From positions 372,001 through 436,000 of the forward strand of contig NZ_CANLTU010000002.1 in the NCBI RefSeq assembly GCF_947494125.1: a DNA stretch of 64,000 nt, in the 5' to 3' direction. The translations under genes were made by a program, and so were the position numbers. The notes below the pieces were generated by a model. It saw only the letters and a list, made by a program, of their open reading frames with translations, made no database searches and was not told the origin of the DNA. Each line of letters opens with the position of its first letter. The stretch's first letter is position 1. This DNA comes from an uncultured Tenacibaculum sp. Lineage in GTDB: Bacteria; Bacteroidota; Bacteroidia; Flavobacteriales; Flavobacteriaceae. Positions 14,844-24,310 of the stretch are shown one piece after another.

Positions 14844-17672
14844 TTATTTTTCAGGATTTAATATTCCTAAAATATAACCATCTGTTAAATATTTTTTAGC
14901 AACCTTCTGAATATCTTTTTTAGTTAAAGCATTCACACGGTCTTCAAAAGAAGCAGCATCAGAAGCATCATTTTTTTGGTAATCAACATTTTTAATTGTT
15001 CTTAACCAAAAACGATTCTTTTTAAGATCTTCTTTATGATCTGCAATCATTGCTTTCTTAGTTTTCATTAAATCTTCTTCAGTTGGACCATTTTTTACAA
15101 TAGATGCAACTTGATCTACAGAAATTGTTTTTAATTTCTCTACGTTTTCTGGAGCACAAGGAAAAGAAATATTAAAACGATACCATCCATAAGGCATTTT
15201 TGAAATATTACCTCTTGTTCTAGAAGAGTAAACTCCACCTTCTTGCTCACGTAATTTTTCAGTTAATTTAATACCAACGATTTCACCTAAACTAGCAAAA
15301 GCTAAAGCGTCTTTCTTATTGTATTTAGCTTTACCTTGGTAAGTAATACTTACATTACTTTTTGGGTCTTTACCTTTTTGTACAGTTTTAGAGTGTGAAC
15401 CAGATAAAGGTCTAAAAGAATTTACTTTGTATGATTCTTTTAAGTTTTTTCCTGGTAAGCTAGCTAAGTATTTAGTTGAAAACTCAGCAAGTTTTTTCTC
15501 ATCAACATTACCAACAAAATAGAAATTAAAGTCACCTGCATCAGCAAAACGTTCTTGGTATTTTTTATACGCTAAATCATAATCTGCAGTTTCATATTTT
15601 TCAGGAGTTGGAAAACCAGTATAACGGTCATTTCCTTCATTCATAAATTCTGACATTTCTTTTTGAAAGAAGAAATTTGGACTAGCCAATAAGTTTCCTA
15701 AAAAGCTTTTTTGCTTATTTACATATGAATTAAATGCTTTTTCATCTTTATTTAAAGAAGTAAAATATAAATGTACCATTTGAAAAAGTTCTTCTAAGTT
15801 TTTAGGAGAAGCTGAACCTCTAAATCCTTCACTTAAACCTCCAATAAAAGGATTTACTCTAACAATTTTACCAGACATCATTTTAGATAAATCTGTTTTA
15901 GAGTATTTATTAACACCAGCTTGAGAAAGCGCTCCATTAGCAAAAGATGTTGCTTTTAATTCTTTATTAGAATATAAAGAAGTACCTCCAAAACTAAAGG
16001 CGTCAAATAATATTTCATCATTCTTAAAGTCTGTCTTTTTAAAAGTAACAGTAGCTCCATTACTTAAAATAAAAGTTTTAGTCCCTAAATTTTTATTTTC
16101 AGTAGTTTTAACAATTGTACCAGGAGTTGGTGCTTTCGTCATTAAAGAAGTAGCTACAGCTTTATCTTCATAAGGCTTTAACTCTTTTGTTTTTACATTA
16201 TTTAAAGCATCTAAAACTTGTTTTTCAGTAACTACTTTTTTAGGGCCAGTAATTACTACTACACGGTTATCATCGTGTAAAAAGTTTTTAATAATAGTAT
16301 TAACTTCATCAAGGTTTATAGAAGGTAATAACATTTGATGAGCTTTATATTCCCAAGAAACACTAGGAATTGGCTCTTGTTCTAAGAAGTTGTTTACATA
16401 TTCACCAATAATTCTATTAGAAGCTCTTTTGTCTTTATCTTTAAAAGCTTTTTCAATACGAGCAACTACATTTTTTTTAGCTCTATCAAGTTCACCTTGT
16501 TTAAAACCATATCTTTTAACGCGTTCACTTTCATCTAATAAAGCTTGTAATCCTTTCAATTGTCCATCTGCACTTGTACCTGCCATAGATTGATAAGCAT
16601 TTTTTCCTCTAGCCCAAGTACCACCGTGATAGCTAAAACCATAAACAAAAGGAGGTTTTTCACTATTACGTAATTCGTCTAAACGATTATTTAACATTTG
16701 AGAAAATAAAGATTTTACTAATGAATTTCTATAATCTCCAACAGTTACTTGTGGTTTAGCATTATCATAATCTTTATACATTAACTGTACTCTAGAAAAT
16801 GGAGCTTCTTTGTCAGCTTCAATAGCAATAAATGTCTCCTTATGATTCTTTAAAGGAGCAACTTCTCTTTTTCTAGGGTTTTTAACCGCTGGAACTTTAC
16901 CAAAGTGTGATTTTATTTTTTCCTCTAATATTTTTACATCAACATCTCCAACAGCAATAACTGCCATTAAATCTGGACGATACCAATCTTTATGAAAACG
17001 GCGAATACTTTCATGTTTAAAGTTTTCTAAGTTCTCTTTAGTACCAATAGGTAATCTTTCAGCATATTTAGAACCGTGCATTACTTTTGGTAAGTATTTT
17101 TCTAACATACGACTATCTGCACCTCTACGAGAACGGTATTCTTCTAAAACAACACCACGTTCTTCATCAATGTCTTTTCCTTCTAACAAAGCACCATGTG
17201 CCCAATCTTCAAGAATTTGAAATCCTTTTTCTAATTTTGCATCATCATCACTAGGAATTGGTAAAATATACACAGTTTCATCAAACCCTGTATAAGCATT
17301 TAAATGCGCTCCAAATTTAACACCAATAGACTGAAGGTAATCTACAAGTTCATTCTTTTTAAAGTTTTTTGTACCATTAAAGTTCATATGCTCCATAAAG
17401 TGAGCTAAACCTAATTGGTCTTTGTCTTCTAAAATTGAACCGGCATTAACAGCTAATCGTAATTCAACTTTGTTAGCTGGTTTTGGATTTTGTTTAATGT
17501 AGTATGTCATCCCATTTGATAGTTTTCCTATCTTAACTGAAGAATCAGTTGGAATTTTCATAGTACTAATTTTTTCTTTCTTAGAAAGCTGTTGCTTTCT
17601 TTCTTTGGCAATTTGACTGTAGCCTGTTGAGGCGATCAAAGTGAGGGATAACCCCAATAAAATTTTTCTCAT
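14844..17672 (-). CDS. M16 family zinc metallopeptidase, tandem-domain
   Basis: A 942-residue pitrilysin-type protease with a signal peptide (1-20, ending GYSQ), so periplasmic or outer-membrane associated. The active half (about 45-270) has the inverted zinc motif His91-Phe-Met-Glu94-His95 and the distal Glu in DEERGVVLEEYR near 171-178. A second, inactive M16 half follows from about 540 (TFILSNGATVTFKKTDF). Such clamshell enzymes degrade short peptides. No lipobox and no type IX C-terminal domain is visible. It is convergent with the glycosyltransferase. Confidence 0.93.
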   Translation of the reverse strand: MRKILLGLSLTLIASTGYSQIAKERKQQLSKKEKISTMKIPTDSSVKIGKLSNGMTYYIKQNPKPANKVELRLAVNAGSILEDKDQLGLAHFMEHMNFNGTKNFKKNELVDYLQSIGVKFGAHLNAYTGFDETVYILPIPSDDDAKLEKGFQILEDWAHGALLEGKDIDEERGVVLEEYRSRRGADSRMLEKYLPKVMHGSKYAERLPIGTKENLENFKHESIRRFHKDWYRPDLMAVIAVGDVDVKILEEKIKSHFGKVPAVKNPRKREVAPLKNHKETFIAIEADKEAPFSRVQLMYKDYDNAKPQVTVGDYRNSLVKSLFSQMLNNRLDELRNSEKPPFVYGFSYHGGTWARGKNAYQSMAGTSADGQLKGLQALLDESERVKRYGFKQGELDRAKKNVVARIEKAFKDKDKRASNRIIGEYVNNFLEQEPIPSVSWEYKAHQMLLPSINLDEVNTIIKNFLHDDNRVVVITGPKKVVTEKQVLDALNNVKTKELKPYEDKAVATSLMTKAPTPGTIVKTTENKNLGTKTFILSNGATVTFKKTDFKNDEILFDAFSFGGTSLYSNKELKATSFANGALSQAGVNKYSKTDLSKMMSGKIVRVNPFIGGLSEGFRGSASPKNLEELFQMVHLYFTSLNKDEKAFNSYVNKQKSFLGNLLASPNFFFQKEMSEFMNEGNDRYTGFPTPEKYETADYDLAYKKYQERFADAGDFNFYFVGNVDEKKLAEFSTKYLASLPGKNLKESYKVNSFRPLSGSHSKTVQKGKDPKSNVSITYQGKAKYNKKDALAFASLGEIVGIKLTEKLREQEGGVYSSRTRGNISKMPYGWYRFNISFPCAPENVEKLKTISVDQVASIVKNGPTEEDLMKTKKAMIADHKEDLKKNRFWLRTIKNVDYQKNDASDAASFEDRVNALTKKDIQKVAKKYLTDGYILGILNPEK

Positions 17673-17751
17673 AGTATTATCTATAAATTGATTGAATTGC
17701 TAATATACTATGATAAAATAACAAACTAAAAGTTTAGTTGTTAATTATTAT

Positions 17752-17787
17752 TAAAAAAAGCTCTCCATTTTTTGAGAGCTTTTTTTT
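17752..17787. terminator. Terminator downstream of arsC
   Basis: GCTCTC (17760-17765) pairs with GAGAGC (17774-17779), extended by A7/T8 tracts on both sides. On the minus strand it ends the prfB-arsC transcript and overlaps the arsC stop codon. Confidence 0.8.
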
Positions 17788-18127
17788 AAATAATATCTAA
17801 AATGTTTTCTGGCGGACGTCCAATTACAGCTTTTTTACCGTTAATAACAATAGGACGCTCAATAAGTTTAGGATTATTTACCATTGCATTTATAATTTCC
17901 GTATCAGATAATTCTTTACCTTTAAATTCTTCTTTCCATATTTTTTCATTCTTACGAACCAATTGAATAGGAGAGATGTTAAGTAAATTAATTATTTCCT
18001 TTAATTCATCTTTGGAAGGAATATTATCTAAGTATTTTACAACTTCAAATTCTTTTCCTGAATTCTCTAAAATTTCTAATCCGCAACGAGATTTACTACA
18101 TCTGTTATTATGGTATATTTTTATCAT
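17786..18127 (-). CDS. arsC: ArsC-family reductase (glutaredoxin-dependent arsenate reductase type)
   Basis: A 113-residue thioredoxin-fold protein. Catalytic Cys10 lies in HNNRCSKSR, and the three arginines of ArsC are present: Arg58 in QLVRKNE, Arg91 in ERPIV and Arg104 in GRPPE. This set argues for real arsenate-reductase chemistry rather than an Spx regulator, which would lack the arginine triad. Its start overlaps the prfB stop by one base, so it is co-translated with release factor 2. No arsenic transporter or ArsR regulator lies nearby, so a general redox role is equally possible. Confidence 0.85.
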   Translation of the reverse strand: MIKIYHNNRCSKSRCGLEILENSGKEFEVVKYLDNIPSKDELKEIINLLNISPIQLVRKNEKIWKEEFKGKELSDTEIINAMVNNPKLIERPIVINGKKAVIGRPPENILDII

Positions 18128-19221
18128 TATTTCTCTTTTTGTCCGTTTAACATTAAATAAGCTTTTAAGAAAGGATTTATATTTCCATCCATTACAGCAT
18201 CTACATTTCCAGTTTCATGAGCTGTACGTACATCTTTTACTAGTTTATATGGATGCATCACGTAGTTACGTATTTGACTTCCCCATTCAGTTTTTAATTT
18301 ACCTGCTTCTATATCATTTCTAGCGGCCAAACGTTTTTGTAATTCAATTTCATATAATTGCGATTTTAACATTTTTAAAGCTGTAGCTCTGTTATCATGT
18401 TGAGAGCGTGAATTAGAACAAGAAATTTTTATCCCACTAGGTTTATGAGTTAATTGAACTTTAGTTTCTACTTTATTTACATTTTGTCCACCAGCTCCAC
18501 TAGAACGAGCAGTAACAATTTCTATGTCGGCTGGGTTTATATCAATTTCTATACTTTCGTCGGCTACAGGAAAAACATAAACAGAACCAAAAGTAGTATG
18601 TCTTTTATTATTGCTATCAAAAGGTGAAATTCGAACTAAACGATGCACGCCGTTTTCTCCTTTCAACCATCCGAAAGCATAATCTCCTTCAATTTCAATA
18701 GTAACAGTCTTAATACCAACGGTATCACCAGCTTGGTAATTCAACGTTTTTAATTTATACCCTTGTTTTTCTGCCCACATGGTGTACATACGCAAAAGCA
18801 TTTCTACCCAATCACAACTCTCAGTACCACCAGCACCTGATGTTATTTGTATGGTAGCACTTAAATTATCTCCTTCATCAGAAAGCATGTTTTTAAATTC
18901 AATATCTTCTAAAAAAATAGTTGTTTTTTCAAATTGCTCAATTACTTCAGTCTCATCAACAGCGTCTTCTTTATAGAAATCATATAATACAAGAAGGTCT
19001 TCATTCATTGTTATTACTGAATTATAGTCGCTCACCCATTTTTTCTTAAAACGGAGTGATTTCATTAAAATTTCAGCTTCTTTGGGATTATTCCAAAAGT
19101 CGGGGTTTGTAGTTTCTTCTTCTTCATTGTTAATTTCAATTAACTTCTTGTCAATTTCTAAATAACCTTTTAACTTGCCAATTCGTTCAGTAATATTTTT
19201 TAACTGTTCGTGTGTAATCAT
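18127..19221 (-). CDS. prfB: Peptide chain release factor 2
   Basis: Terminates translation at UAA and UGA. The 364 residues include the codon-recognition SPF motif ([11 protein letters not shown]) and the GGQ loop ([11 protein letters not shown]) that triggers peptide release. I start at ATG 19221 (MITHEQLKN), because the upstream ATG at 19236 overlaps an exact -7 promoter element. The frame runs straight through GYLEIDKK, the place where many bacteria carry an in-frame UGA and +1 frameshift, so autoregulation by frameshifting is absent. It is coupled to arsC. Confidence 0.95.
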   Translation of the reverse strand: MITHEQLKNITERIGKLKGYLEIDKKLIEINNEEEETTNPDFWNNPKEAEILMKSLRFKKKWVSDYNSVITMNEDLLVLYDFYKEDAVDETEVIEQFEKTTIFLEDIEFKNMLSDEGDNLSATIQITSGAGGTESCDWVEMLLRMYTMWAEKQGYKLKTLNYQAGDTVGIKTVTIEIEGDYAFGWLKGENGVHRLVRISPFDSNNKRHTTFGSVYVFPVADESIEIDINPADIEIVTARSSGAGGQNVNKVETKVQLTHKPSGIKISCSNSRSQHDNRATALKMLKSQLYEIELQKRLAARNDIEAGKLKTEWGSQIRNYVMHPYKLVKDVRTAHETGNVDAVMDGNINPFLKAYLMLNGQKEK

Positions 19222-19225
19222 AATG

Positions 19226-19233
19226 CAAAAATA
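19226..19233 (-). promoter_or_regulatory. -7 promoter element of prfB
   Basis: On the minus strand this reads TATTTTTG, an exact TAnnTTTG, ending four bases before the ATG at 19221. The spacing matches bamD and implies a leaderless transcript. Confidence 0.5.
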
Positions 19234-19255
19234 CATTTTAAAACCGTAGTTAAAA

Positions 19256-20275
19256 ATGGAAATAAACTTAATAAGCGATACAGTAACAAAACCAACTGAA
19301 GGAATGCTAAAGGCAATGTTAAATGCTGAAGTTGGAGATGATGTTTTTGGTGCTGACCCTACTGTAAATTTATTACAAGAGAAAGTAGCAAAACTGTTTG
19401 GAATGGAAGCTGCTTTGTTTTTCCCATCTGGAACAATGGCAAATCAAGTAGCTATTAAAATACATACACAACCTGGTGATAAAATGTTTTGCGATAAATG
19501 GGCACATGTATATAATTACGAAGGAGGAGGAGCTGCATTTAATTCTGGAGTAACCTCACATTTAATTGATGGTGATAGAGGAATGTTTACTGCTGAACAA
19601 TTAGAAAAAGCTGCTTTAGGTAGAGGTGATATTCATGTACCTTTTAATCGATTAGTTTGTATTGAAAATACAACCAATAAAGGTGGTGGAGCTTGTTGGG
19701 ATTTTGAAGAATTAATTAAGATAGGTAAAGTTTCTAGAGCTAATAATTTAGCGTATCATTTAGATGGAGCCCGTTTATTTAATGCTTTGGTTGCTAAAAA
19801 TGAAACACCTAAACAATATGGTGAGTTATTTGATACGATTTCTATTTGTTTATCTAAAGGCTTAGGAGCTCCTGTTGGTTCTGTTTTAGTAGGAACCAAT
19901 GAGCATATAGAAAAAGCACTACGTGTGCGAAAATTATTTGGAGGGGGAATGCGTCAAGCTGGTTTTTTAGCTGCTGCAGGAATTTATGCATTAGATAATT
20001 TAGTAGATCGCTTAGCTGAAGATCATTCTAGAGCAAAAGCTATAGGAGCAGTATTAGAAAATTGTTCGTATGTTAAAAAGGTGGAACCAATTGAAACAAA
20101 TATTGTTATTTTTTATGTGAATGACGCTATTGATCCAATGGATTTTATTAAAAAGATGGAACAAAAAAGAATTTTATTAATTTCTATGGGAGATGGTAAA
20201 ATACGTATTGTTACGCATTTAGATTTTACAGATGATATGTTAGCTGTTTTACTTGAAGAATTGAAATTATTCTAA
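19256..20275 (+). CDS. ltaE: Low-specificity L-threonine aldolase
   Basis: PLP enzyme of 339 residues that cleaves threonine to glycine and acetaldehyde in the cytoplasm. It begins with ISDTVTKPT, the family's conserved start, has the [10 protein letters not shown] cofactor loop, [10 protein letters not shown] with the PLP-binding Asp, and the Schiff-base Lys201 in [12 protein letters not shown]. It diverges from prfB, with only 34 bp between the two ATGs, so the two promoters must overlap. A long hairpin terminates it. Confidence 0.93.
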   Translation: MEINLISDTVTKPTEGMLKAMLNAEVGDDVFGADPTVNLLQEKVAKLFGMEAALFFPSGTMANQVAIKIHTQPGDKMFCDKWAHVYNYEGGGAAFNSGVTSHLIDGDRGMFTAEQLEKAALGRGDIHVPFNRLVCIENTTNKGGGACWDFEELIKIGKVSRANNLAYHLDGARLFNALVAKNETPKQYGELFDTISICLSKGLGAPVGSVLVGTNEHIEKALRVRKLFGGGMRQAGFLAAAGIYALDNLVDRLAEDHSRAKAIGAVLENCSYVKKVEPIETNIVIFYVNDAIDPMDFIKKMEQKRILLISMGDGKIRIVTHLDFTDDMLAVLLEELKLF

Positions 20276-20312
20276 CAAAAAAGAGTAAGCTAATTGCTTC
20301 CTCTTTTTTGTT
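20274..20312. terminator. Bidirectional terminator after threonine aldolase
   Basis: A stem of 16 pairs with one mismatch (20274-20290 with 20296-20312) has a 5-base loop and long A/T tracts, ending both this gene and the converging membrane-protein gene. Confidence 0.85.
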
Positions 20313-20961
20313 AATTTAACTCTTCTAATTTAGATATTTCTTTATAGTTTTTATTTAATTTTCTTAAAAGTACACCGTATATTATTCTATAAAATAACCA
20401 AAGAATAAGTACCATGAAACCTAATAAGAATACTGTAGCTATAATTAATGAAATTAAAAGGTGTTGTTTATTATCAGGAGTAGCTATCCCTTGATTATGG
20501 TAGTATTCAATTAATAAGTCTAAATCTGAAAAAATAAAACACAATAGAAAAATATTTGCAAAAACTACATATAAGAGGTTAAAATATACATAGTATTTTA
20601 CTGTTTTTCTTGTTTTTAAAATTTTCTGAAGTAGCACTTTAGTTGTATCAGAAATAGAAATTGATTTATAATTTTTATAAAAGAAATATAAAAATATAAC
20701 TATGACAAAGTAGTGAAAATACACACTTATTTTTACAAAACTATTTAAATGCAATTGTTCATATACTTCTGTATATGATGATCCAACAAAAAATATGTTT
20801 AAACCTGCCCAAAATATGAGCTCTAAAATTCCAATAATAAAAATCCATTTTACAATAGATGATGACCTGGAATGCGCCATTTTATAGATATCAACTTTAG
20901 AAACCTTATCAGCCTCCTCTGGTTGATTACCCCATGCTTTTTTATATTTATCTAAATCCAT
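20311..20961 (-). CDS. Membrane protein paired with an ECF sigma factor (possible anti-sigma)
   Basis: A 216-residue protein with a 35-residue cytoplasmic head (DLDKYKKAWGNQPEE) and four membrane helices near 38-60, 77-97, 123-146 and 170-195. It follows the sigma-factor gene by 6 nt. This head-plus-membrane layout next to an ECF factor suggests an anti-sigma or membrane sensor, and the KKAW start resembles other small flavobacterial sigma-linked proteins. No zinc HxxxCxxC anti-sigma motif is present, so the role is inferred from the neighbour only. Confidence 0.6.
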   Translation of the reverse strand: MDLDKYKKAWGNQPEEADKVSKVDIYKMAHSRSSSIVKWIFIIGILELIFWAGLNIFFVGSSYTEVYEQLHLNSFVKISVYFHYFVIVIFLYFFYKNYKSISISDTTKVLLQKILKTRKTVKYYVYFNLLYVVFANIFLLCFIFSDLDLLIEYYHNQGIATPDNKQHLLISLIIATVFLLGFMVLILWLFYRIIYGVLLRKLNKNYKEISKLEELN

Positions 20962-20967
20962 TTATTA

Positions 20968-21462
20968 TTATGGGTTTAATACTTTTTTTAATTTTTCCTT
21001 TGCTCTGTTCATTTTAACCCTAGCATTTACTTCACTAATACCAAGAGTTTCTGATATTTCTTTATAAGGTTTATCTTCTAAATACAAAAAGATAAGAGCT
21101 TTATCAATATCGTTTAATTTTCTAATTGCGTTATACAACGATTTTAATTGTAATTCTTCTGTTTCATCATAATCTTCAGCCTTAATTTTAAAAGTATAGT
21201 CGGTAATGTCTTGAGTTTTTACAGTTCTTGTAGATTTTCTGTATAAAGAAATTGCCGTATTTAAGGCTACTCGATACATCCAAGTACTAAATTTAGCATC
21301 ACCTCTAAACTTACTATAGTTTTTCCATAGCTGAATTGTTATCTCTTGAAACAAATCGTTATGTGCATCTTGATTAGTTGTATATATCCTACACACCTTA
21401 TGTACAATGTTTTGATTTGATTCAAAATCAGATAAAAATTTATTTTCTAGTTTCTTTTCCAC
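20968..21462 (-). CDS. ECF-type RNA polymerase sigma factor
   Basis: A 164-residue sigma factor with region 2 (residues about 20-85: HNDLFQEITIQLWKNYSKFRGDAKFSTWMYRVALN) and region 4 (about 105-160: LNDIDKALIFLYLEDKPYKEISETLGISEVNARVKMNRAKEKL). There is no C-terminal extension. It directs polymerase to a small regulon; the promoter type cannot be told from here. It is co-transcribed with the membrane protein downstream. A TAnnTTTG element stands upstream, so its own transcription is probably by the housekeeping factor. Confidence 0.93.
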   Translation of the reverse strand: MEKKLENKFLSDFESNQNIVHKVCRIYTTNQDAHNDLFQEITIQLWKNYSKFRGDAKFSTWMYRVALNTAISLYRKSTRTVKTQDITDYTFKIKAEDYDETEELQLKSLYNAIRKLNDIDKALIFLYLEDKPYKEISETLGISEVNARVKMNRAKEKLKKVLNP

Positions 21463-21496
21463 TAAGTTTAGTCCAGTTGATAAATTATAAGTAGCT

Positions 21497-21504
21497 CAAA
21501 AATA
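21497..21504 (-). promoter_or_regulatory. -7 promoter element of the ECF sigma operon
   Basis: The minus strand reads TATTTTTG, an exact TAnnTTTG, giving a leader of about 30 nt before the sigma-factor ATG. Confidence 0.45.
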
Positions 21505-21614
21505 CAAATTGTTACAGTTCATCCTTAAAAAAATACAATTGAGTTTCTTTTAGTTTTAAAAACTACATAACCTGAAGATATTTGTACCATAATTAACCAA
21601 TAAAAATAAAAGAG

Positions 21615-22031
21615 ATGAAATTTTTTACAACAGTGTTTATAGTAAGTTTATTTTTTATAGCAGGAAAAGTAACAGCACAAAATAGCACAATAACTGCAAC
21701 AGTTACAAATGCTACTACAGATGAAGGAAAGATAAGTTATGCATTATATACTAAAGACAATTTTAGAAAAGAGCCAGTTTTAGCAAAGTCATCAAAAATA
21801 ATTAAGGGTGAAAGTACTGTGGTTTTTGAAAATGTTCCAGAAGGAGAATATGCTATTATTTGTTTTCATGATAAGAATAACAATAATAAAATGGACTTTC
21901 AACCGAATGGTATGCCAATTGAAGATTATGGGGTTTCTACAAACAATATGAACAGGTTTGGACCACCTCAATATGATCAAATTAAGTTTTTAGTTGATGA
22001 TAAAAATGTATCTTTAGAAATCAAATTTTAA
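21615..22031 (+). CDS. DUF2141 family exported protein
   Basis: A 138-residue secreted or periplasmic protein with a signal peptide (1-22, ending VTAQ). The rest is a single beta-sandwich with the DUF2141 landmarks: FENVPEGEYAIICFHDKNNNNKMDF, PIEDYGVSTN and FGPPQYDQIKF. The DKNNNNKMD loop resembles a calcium-binding DxNxN loop. The function of the family is unknown. It lies 13 nt before the histidine kinase gene and may be co-transcribed with the 2TM array, perhaps as an envelope partner of the sensor. Confidence 0.85.
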   Translation: MKFFTTVFIVSLFFIAGKVTAQNSTITATVTNATTDEGKISYALYTKDNFRKEPVLAKSSKIIKGESTVVFENVPEGEYAIICFHDKNNNNKMDFQPNGMPIEDYGVSTNNMNRFGPPQYDQIKFLVDDKNVSLEIKF

Positions 22032-22044
22032 GAATAATATACCA

Positions 22045-23400
22045 ATGAAATTACCTATTAAAAATACTTTTAAAAGCTTAAAAAATGATATTTGGGTTTG
22101 TTTAAAATTAACAATAATCTTTGGAATCTTTTTTATTATTGTAAATCAACAATTTACTTTAAAAGGAGCAGCTTTAGTATTTTTAATTTCAGCTATGTAT
22201 TCTTTTTCATTAGGTTTAGGGAATGGTATAATTAACGATTATTTAAATACTAAATGGGATTGGGTAACTCAAACGAACGAACGAGTTTGGGCTGGAGTAA
22301 TTACAACAGTTGTTTATACAATTATAGCAGTTTTAGCAATTCATTATGTACAATATGTAATTATTTTTAGCCACCCAGTATCTAGTTTTTTTAAAGGGAA
22401 TTTAATCTTAGCACATTTATTTGGTATTATTCTTTCGTTGGGAATGGCGGTGTTTTTTCATGCTCGTGGCTTTATGATAAATTGGAAAGCATCTGTAAAA
22501 AGAGAAACTACCCAACATGAAATAGTAGCAAAAACAGAGACTGCAAAGTTTGAAACATTAAAAAGTCAATTAGACCCACATTTTTTATTTAATAGTTTAA
22601 ATGTTTTAACCTCTTTAATTGGAGAAAATCCTAAGCAAGCTGAAAAGTTTACTACTAAATTATCTAAAGTATATAGGTATGTTTTAGAACAGCGTAATAA
22701 AGAATTAGTACTTATTCAAGAAGAATTACAATTTGCTAAAACCTATATGGAATTATTACAGATGCGTTTTGAAGATGCAGTAAAGTTTACAATCCCTAAT
22801 GAAATAAGTAACTCAGAATTAAAAATAGTGCCTTTATCATTACAATTATTACTTGAGAATGCAGTAAAACATAATGTTGTGTCTTCAACAAAACCCTTAG
22901 AAATAAGAATTTTTGAAGAAAATGGTTTTTTACAAATTCAAAATAATATTAATCCAAAAGAAGCTATAGGGAAAAGTACAAAAGTTGGATTAAGAAATAT
23001 AGCAGATCGTTATGGTTTAATAACCGATAGGACTGTAGAAATAACAAATAATAACAAAACATTTACAGTGAGTTTACCACTGTTAACAAAAACAAATACA
23101 ATGAACTATAATACAAGTGATTTAGAAAATAGTAAGTATGTAAAAGCAGTTGAAAGAGTTGAAAAATTAAAAGAATTCTATCAAAACTTAGTTTCGTACT
23201 GTTTAGTAATACCTTTTTTAATATTTATTAATTTAAAAACATATTCAGGTTTTCAATGGTTTTGGTTTCCAATGATAGGTTGGGGGATAGGATTAGTTTT
23301 TCATTATTTAGAAGCGAATAATTATAATTTGTTTTTAGGAAAAAACTGGGAAGAACGAAAAATCAATGAAATTTTAAAAGATGAAGAAAAATATAAATAA
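22045..23400 (+). CDS. LytS-type sensor histidine kinase fused to a C-terminal 2TM domain
   Basis: A 451-residue inner-membrane kinase. Four helices at residues about 18-145 form the sensor. The His_kinase domain follows with phosphoacceptor His179 in SQLDPHFLFNSLN, then LLLENAVKHNVV and GLRNIADRYG of the ATPase. Residues about 353-451 are a complete 2TM domain: a KYVKAVERVEKLKEFYQ helix, two membrane spans and GKNWEERKINEIL. This added module begins with an in-frame Met (ATG 23101) and matches the stand-alone 2TM proteins encoded next. The cognate regulator is the LytTR gene at 24930. Confidence 0.93.
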   Translation: MKLPIKNTFKSLKNDIWVCLKLTIIFGIFFIIVNQQFTLKGAALVFLISAMYSFSLGLGNGIINDYLNTKWDWVTQTNERVWAGVITTVVYTIIAVLAIHYVQYVIIFSHPVSSFFKGNLILAHLFGIILSLGMAVFFHARGFMINWKASVKRETTQHEIVAKTETAKFETLKSQLDPHFLFNSLNVLTSLIGENPKQAEKFTTKLSKVYRYVLEQRNKELVLIQEELQFAKTYMELLQMRFEDAVKFTIPNEISNSELKIVPLSLQLLLENAVKHNVVSSTKPLEIRIFEENGFLQIQNNINPKEAIGKSTKVGLRNIADRYGLITDRTVEITNNNKTFTVSLPLLTKTNTMNYNTSDLENSKYVKAVERVEKLKEFYQNLVSYCLVIPFLIFINLKTYSGFQWFWFPMIGWGIGLVFHYLEANNYNLFLGKNWEERKINEILKDEEKYK

Positions 23401-23401
23401 G

Positions 23402-23686
23402 ATGAAAAGAGAATTTACAGAAGAACAAAAATATGCCAGAGCAAAGAAGAAAGTAGAAAAAATAAAGGGGTTGTATATTCATTTGTTAGTAACAGTTTTA
23501 GTAATTCCTGTTTTAATTTTTATCAATTTAAAATTTGTACCGCAATATCATTGGTTTTATTTTCCAATCATTGGTATGACAACAGGACTGTTCTTTCATT
23601 GGTTAGGAGTTTTTGGATTTGAAAAATTAGGTTTTGGAAAAGATTGGGAAGAACAAAAAATAAAAGAATATTTAGATAAAGAATAG
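23402..23686 (+). CDS. 2TM domain protein, copy 1
   Basis: A 94-residue protein made of one 2TM domain: amphipathic start EEQKYARAKKKVEKIKGLY, two membrane spans (about 23-43 and 50-72) and the conserved tail FGKDWEEQKIKEYL. I chose ATG 23402, just after the kinase stop. The ATG at 23381 would overlap the kinase and does not align with the paralogues, which all have about four residues before YTEE or a similar motif. The function of 2TM proteins is unknown. Tail and helix ends face the cytoplasm by charge. Confidence 0.85.
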   Translation: MKREFTEEQKYARAKKKVEKIKGLYIHLLVTVLVIPVLIFINLKFVPQYHWFYFPIIGMTTGLFFHWLGVFGFEKLGFGKDWEEQKIKEYLDKE

Positions 23687-23691
23687 TAATT

Positions 23692-23979
23692 ATGGATAAT
23701 AAATATACAGAAGAGAAAAAATATTTAGAAGCTAAAAAAAAGATTAAGGAAATAAAAGGGTTTTATGCTCATGTTTTGGTAAATGTACTTTCAATTATAA
23801 TTATTGTCTTTGTTAATTTAAAGTTCTCACCTTCTTTTCATTGGTTTTGGTTTGCAGTAATAGGAATAGTTCTAGTAACCTTTATTCATTGGATGTTAGT
23901 TTTTGGAAAAAACGTATTAGGTTTTGGAAAAGATTGGGAAGAAAAGAAGATAAAAGAATATTTAGAAAAGAATAAGTAA
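23692..23979 (+). CDS. 2TM domain protein, copy 2
   Basis: A 95-residue single-domain protein with KYLEAKKKIKEIKGFYAH, two spans and FGKDWEEKKIKEYL. It is the closest relative of copy 1 (NLKF, FHWFWF and HWLGVFG-type segments recur), which points to a recent local duplication. The gap to copy 1 is 5 nt and to copy 3 one base, so all are one transcript with the kinase. Confidence 0.85.
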   Translation: MDNKYTEEKKYLEAKKKIKEIKGFYAHVLVNVLSIIIIVFVNLKFSPSFHWFWFAVIGIVLVTFIHWMLVFGKNVLGFGKDWEEKKIKEYLEKNK

Positions 23980-23980
23980 A

Positions 23981-24310
23981 ATGGAAAGAGATTATAGAAA
24001 TGAACATAAGTATATGCTTGCTAAAAAGCGAGTAGAAAAGATAAAAGGCTTTTATTGGCATTTAGTATCATACATAGGTGTTAATATCTTTATATCTGTA
24101 GTTGTAACAGTAGGAATAATGAATGATAATAATCAATCCTTTACTAAAGCAATAACTAATTTTGGAGTGTATGCTACTTGGCTTTTTTGGGGGATAGGTT
24201 TGTTTTTTCATTGGTTGGGGACATTTGGAACAAATATCTTTTTTAATAAAGATTGGGAGAAAAGAAAAATTGAAGAGTATCTAAAAGAGAATGATGATAC
24301 AAGAAGATAA
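23981..24310 (+). CDS. 2TM domain protein, copy 3
   Basis: A 109-residue protein with KYMLAKKRVEKIKGFYWHLVSY, two spans separated by a longer loop (MNDNNQSFTKAITNFG) and the tail FNKDWEKRKIEEYL. The longer loop sets it apart from copies 1 and 2 and aligns it with copy 5. Its 3' end overlaps the start of copy 4 by 20 nt, so translation of the two should be coupled. Confidence 0.85.
   Translation: MERDYRNEHKYMLAKKRVEKIKGFYWHLVSYIGVNIFISVVVTVGIMNDNNQSFTKAITNFGVYATWLFWGIGLFFHWLGTFGTNIFFNKDWEKRKIEEYLKENDDTRR

Noticed and set aside
17786..18127. Spx-type transcription regulator instead of ArsC
   Set aside because: The Cys10 plus three-arginine set of arsenate reductase is complete, and the N-terminal CxxC of many Spx proteins is absent.
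19222..19236. Upstream ATG of prfB at 19236
   Set aside because: The -7 promoter element lies between the two ATGs, so mRNA from that promoter would lack the upstream codon.
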